From NCBI GenBank assembly GCA_004123355.1, contig SCHM01000003.1:1240001-1304000 (forward strand): DNA of 64,000 bases. The letters are read 5' to 3'. This DNA is from Amphirosellinia nigrospora (taxonomy: Eukaryota; Ascomycota; Sordariomycetes; Xylariales; Xylariaceae). Under the pieces are notes generated by a model, which did no database searches, was not told the origin of the DNA, and saw only the letters and a program-made list of their open reading frames with translations. The position numbers and the translations under genes were made by a program. Position 1 is the stretch's first letter. Each line of letters starts with the position of its first letter. Below, one piece after another: positions 60,605 to 64,000 of the stretch.

Positions 60605-61461
60605 AATCTTCCGAGCTAACACTCTTGTTAGTGAGCGTTGTCAGCTCTGGTCATCAACAGCCGAGGATAATATTATATTGAGCATCCCTCAATTTTCCAA
60701 GAAATGGGGAATTCCATCTCCTCCTCCGGAAGACATCATGGTTGTGCGAAATTTCTCTTGGAATGATAACTTTGCGACTGCCTCGGCCCGAGCACAAGCT
60801 TGTAAGCGCTTGATGCTAAGTCTATGCGGAAAGCGAATCCGGAAAATGCGGGACAATGGCAATGCAGATATCCCACCCACAAGCTCAACAAGAAAGGAGA
60901 ATGCGGTTGATTTGCTCACAAATCTGACAGACAACGAGATCGAGAAGACGTTCCGGCGTGTACATGTCGTCCCCTTTCAGGACGACCCCTTGAAGCTGTG
61001 GCGAAGACTGGACAACGATGCAGAGATCTAAAGGCTAGTTTTTCCTTGGGCTGGCCGACTCTACACCAATCACTGTCATCAGCTGCATTCCATGAAACTT
61101 TCTCTGATATTCTCTCCGATTTGGAAAGGATTTATGATCTGGGAATAAGCCCCTGGGTTGAGCTTGCCGCTCGGCGTGGGGGCTTTTCAAGCGCGAGAAA
61201 TTTGAGGACTATCTGAGCGAAACGGCTACGATCCTAGTAACTGCTCCCATCGACGACGCAGTTACATATCAGAAGGCCCTAAGACTAGCCTTATGGTTAA
61301 GTCCTTTGGAATATTACCGAGAACTTGTAAGACAGCAAGTCATAGGGGAAAAGGGTCGTAAACCGATTAGGAACGATATATGGGAAAGAATATTTAGCTT
61401 GGGGTTAAACGACCAAGCTGCTGAAACAAGGGGGTATAGTATACTACACTTACATGTCTAA
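60579..61461 (+). CDS. Hypothetical coding block, C-terminal part or separate gene
   Basis: Three protein-like stretches follow in shifting frames: ERCQLWSSTAEDNIILSIPQ to PLKLWRRLDND (60579-61031), WPTLHQSLSSAAFHETFSDI to WVELAARRG (61050-61185) and FKREKFEDYLSETATILVTA to ERIFSLGLNDQ, ending at 61459-61461. The last has no ATG. Together they read as about 290 residues of ordinary soluble protein needing two one-base corrections, near 61025 and 61182. It could be the C-terminal half of the ULD gene just upstream or a separate gene; I do not recognise the family. Confidence 0.45.
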
Positions 61462-62247
61462 CGTGCATCTATGCACTAGGTCGCTGAGCCCTTAAAGCCA
61501 TAGTCCTTCTTTTTTTCTAGCAATATGAATATATTTTATTGCTAAGTTTTATATTTATACATACTTTTATCAGTTTAGTCTATTATAATCTCCAAATATA
61601 TTTTTACGTTGTTTTAATTAATGCGTTATAGCTTGTCATGAAGCTAGGAAGCTACGTAGGCTCGTAGCCGCGCAGAACCACACAAAGCTACGAATAAAGA
61701 GATTATCTGTATATAGCCAAGTTACATCTATGAAGGTGGTTTTATAGACCTTCGCGTAACAACAGGTATAATGGCTTGCCCTGATATGGAAGGGTCCCTA
61801 GCCTGTTTGTGCAGGAATGCGCCGACCTCTACTTGGCACAATAAGAGTCATGTTAGTTAACTTGAAGATGGCTATCTTGAAGAACGAATATGTATAAGCT
61901 CCTCGTTGGGATCCATCGATTGAATAACATGACACTTCAAATTTTTTAGTTATTTAATTTCTCCGTACCTCGATACAAGATGATTCTAGAAAATCATAAA
62001 CCCCAACTCTACTCTGTGTCATCCGAGTTTCTGTTGAGCAGTCACTGATGAGATGGATTAACTACAAAGGCATGTTGCTTGTGAATAGCTGCTGAATTGA
62101 GCCCAATATCTGTTTCTGAGTGCGAAACTCATGCCTTAATATTACACAGACCCCTGATGTCATTTTTGGGATGATTTGGTGTTTTCAGTGCGTTCCTACC
62201 ATCACAGCCTCTACTTGAAAACTACTTCATCCTCCGTTTTTCGGTTT
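61462..62247. other. Intergenic, no gene seen
   Basis: AT-rich in its left third; no supported frame or RNA gene. Confidence 0.4.
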
Positions 62248-62942
62248 TCACTTCTTCGTCGCAGTCTTGGCCAGGTCGGCGAGCGCGTCACGACGTTTGA
62301 ACTTGGCATCCTCAATAACTCCTGATTTTGTATTAGCAAAACGGATGTCATCCAAACAAAAAGTTGCACTATAGCGATAATCTAGTGCCGTTTGCATGAG
62401 AGAACGACATACCAGCATCAGCATCGCTAGAGAAATGACCTGACCACTCAATGTAGGTGGAACCCTCAAGTTCACCAGACGTGACGGAATAGCAGCGGAT
62501 AGTGGAGAGGACCGAGGTGTAACTGAGCTCGGGTTTTGCAGTGATGACGCTGTAGGTGATGTAATGGTTGATGGTCTAGGATTCAGTTAATTATCCGGGT
62601 ACTTATGGACGAACTGAGTGGAAGAGGACGGATGACCTACGCTATGCTCCTCTTGCTTTACGTCAAGCTCGGTGCCATCGTTGAAGGTCCAGTGGACGAC
62701 ATCGGCCTCGTCACTGGCTCCCTTAACGAACTCGCTCGACTTCAAGGCTGACCAGAAGTTACTGAAATTCTGAACTAGATATCCCACGACAGTCAGATTC
62801 AATTCGGCGAGCATCACGGATGGAATTGGCATTATACGCTGGTTGGATGGTGCGACCTACGCTTGATGTGGTGCCACACATGGCTCAAAGGGGCCTTGAT
62901 GACGGTAGACTCAACGACTGAAGTTGAGGTTGGGATCGACAT
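62248..62942 (-). CDS. SRPBCC-fold protein (Bet v1-like)
   Basis: Four exons, 62861-62942, 62641-62774, 62413-62575 and 62248-62321, encode 150 residues without any frame break. Opening MSIPTSTSVVESTVIKAPLS and HVW, then NFSNFWSALKSSEFVKGASD, HWTFNDGTELDVKQEEHS and TYIEWSGHFSSDADAGVIED fit the START/SRPBCC helix-grip fold, which binds hydrophobic ligands. No signal peptide, so cytosolic. Introns are GTAGGT..CTAG, GTAGGT..CCTAG and GTATGT..ATCAG. The ligand is unknown. Intron sequence stays open in the reading frames, so simple frame calling gives two false proteins here. Confidence 0.85.
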
Positions 62943-64000
62943 GATGAGCGTTAGCTTGCTGATTGAGTATGAGTAGTGTCTAAGTGATGGCGATGGATGG
63001 TTCTTGGATGAGACGAGAGGATGAGCTTTTGTGGTGGAAGAAGATGAGCAGCTTGAAAGAAGTTGAAGGAGCTTGCTCTCTAGGTACTAGTAGTAATATC
63101 TAAGACCTTCTGTTTGCACATAGTTTCTACCTACCTAGGTAGAGGTTCCAAGAAGGTAACACATGCATGCATATCAACGCAGTCTATACGTCATCGGTCG
63201 TGGGCAACTTCCATCTCAGGTGCTGAAAGAAACAACAGGCAGCTGCATACATACACATAACTACCTAAACTTTAGGTATATGTATATTTAGAAGGAATAG
63301 ATCACCAGCGGGGATTGTGTTAAGCGAGGTATTTGTCTAAAGCCCGGGCCTCACTAAATCCTCTATAATACCCTACATACTGACGGATCGATGAACAATA
63401 CACCCCGCTTTAATATTCAGTACGAATAACCGAGTTCAGCTCTGAGTTCCACGTTACTGTGGCGAACTTGAGGTGATGTTAGGTAAATGTCCGACACACC
63501 CTCTTTCATCGCCAAGAGGAAATGAGACATGACTTACCGGAATGCTGTATCGGGCTTAGAACGAAGCCTGTGCATAACCCCTGGCTCAGGAAAGCTTGAT
63601 AAGTCAACCATCTTCATTCTAGACTTAGATGGTATTGAGCTCCGAATGCTACGGGAGAAACGGGAACGATGGAAACTCAGGAGAATCTACTATCGCATCT
63701 CCGTTCTTTATTTACTCCGGAGTTCGCTGGTGTCGGGTGCAGATCCCGTCTTACCGTAGTGTCTCGGATGGCCTAGACGGCGATGTCTCCATTGGTGCGA
63801 TTTCTGGACCTCCGCACGTAAGCCCAACACTCCGGCACTGCGGTGGAGACGCCATATAGATGTCGAAGGGAATGGCAAGCACTGCAAGGCTTTGAAACCT
63901 CAAATTGGGACACGGACCGCGGAGGATTACGTCCACCTTTTTCCCCATCGCGCCCCACGACATTTCGCTTCGACGCCATTTAGCGGCTCTGATCCGAACG
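62943..64000. other. Right edge, no confident gene
   Basis: Promoter of the SRPBCC gene with TACCTACCTAGGTAG at 63128-63142. From about 63530 overlapping frames run on both strands to the window end, and one may be the start of a gene continuing outside, but none shows a family feature. Confidence 0.3.

Noticed and set aside
62587-62832. Two separate short proteins at 62248-62475 and 62587-62832
   Set aside because: Both run through introns; the four-exon model gives one clean 150-residue SRPBCC protein.
63529-63979. Overlapping frames at the right edge as a gene start
   Set aside because: No recognisable domain, both strands open equally, and the window ends before it can be judged.

Overview
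The window is nuclear DNA of a filamentous ascomycete, most likely a Sordariomycete. Genes carry short GT..AG introns with recognisable CTAAC/CTGAC branch sites. Families such as a Zn2Cys6 regulator, a short unspecific peroxygenase, a fungal ubiquitin-like-domain protein and a Cdc15/Imp2-type F-BAR protein are present. An extremely AT-rich island looks like repeat-induced point mutation (RIP). I cannot name the genus.

Layout. 0.9-3.3 kb: a double zinc-ribbon microprotein and a frame-broken APH-family phosphotransferase. 4.9-13.5 kb: a tRNA-like gene, then an island of almost pure A/T holding a 6.9-kb Ty3/gypsy-type LTR retrotransposon (LTRs at 6376-6543 and 13141-13311). Fossil reverse transcriptase and integrase frames can still be read in it. 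14.6-17.3 kb: a mannose-binding B-lectin and an F-box/WD40 protein. 18.0-23.0 kb: cytochrome P450, heme-thiolate peroxygenase and Zn2Cys6 regulator, a compact oxidative group. 23.9-28.6 kb: a small membrane protein, transposon debris, a ubiquitin-like-domain (ULD) protein and a LINE ORF1 fragment. 29.3-43.2 kb: SCY1-like pseudokinase, a possible one-pass membrane protein, DEAD-box helicase, short-chain dehydrogenase and mitochondrial branched-chain aminotransferase. 44.4-57.4 kb: complex I ESSS subunit, a DUF7918-like protein, seipin and the F-BAR/SH3 protein. 59.0-62.9 kb: a second ULD protein and an SRPBCC-fold protein.

The middle and right parts are mostly conserved housekeeping genes: organelle RNA or ribosome work, valine/leucine/isoleucine metabolism, respiration, lipid droplets, clathrin traffic and septation. 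The left part is accessory and repeat-rich. Intergenic DNA carries scattered TAGGTA/TACCTA motifs.

Most of the long conserved genes contain one to eight single-base indels, many in homopolymer runs, while several shorter genes are clean. I take this mainly as an unpolished long-read assembly rather than mass pseudogenisation, so broken genes are listed as CDS with the breaks described. Exon limits come from reading splice signals by eye.
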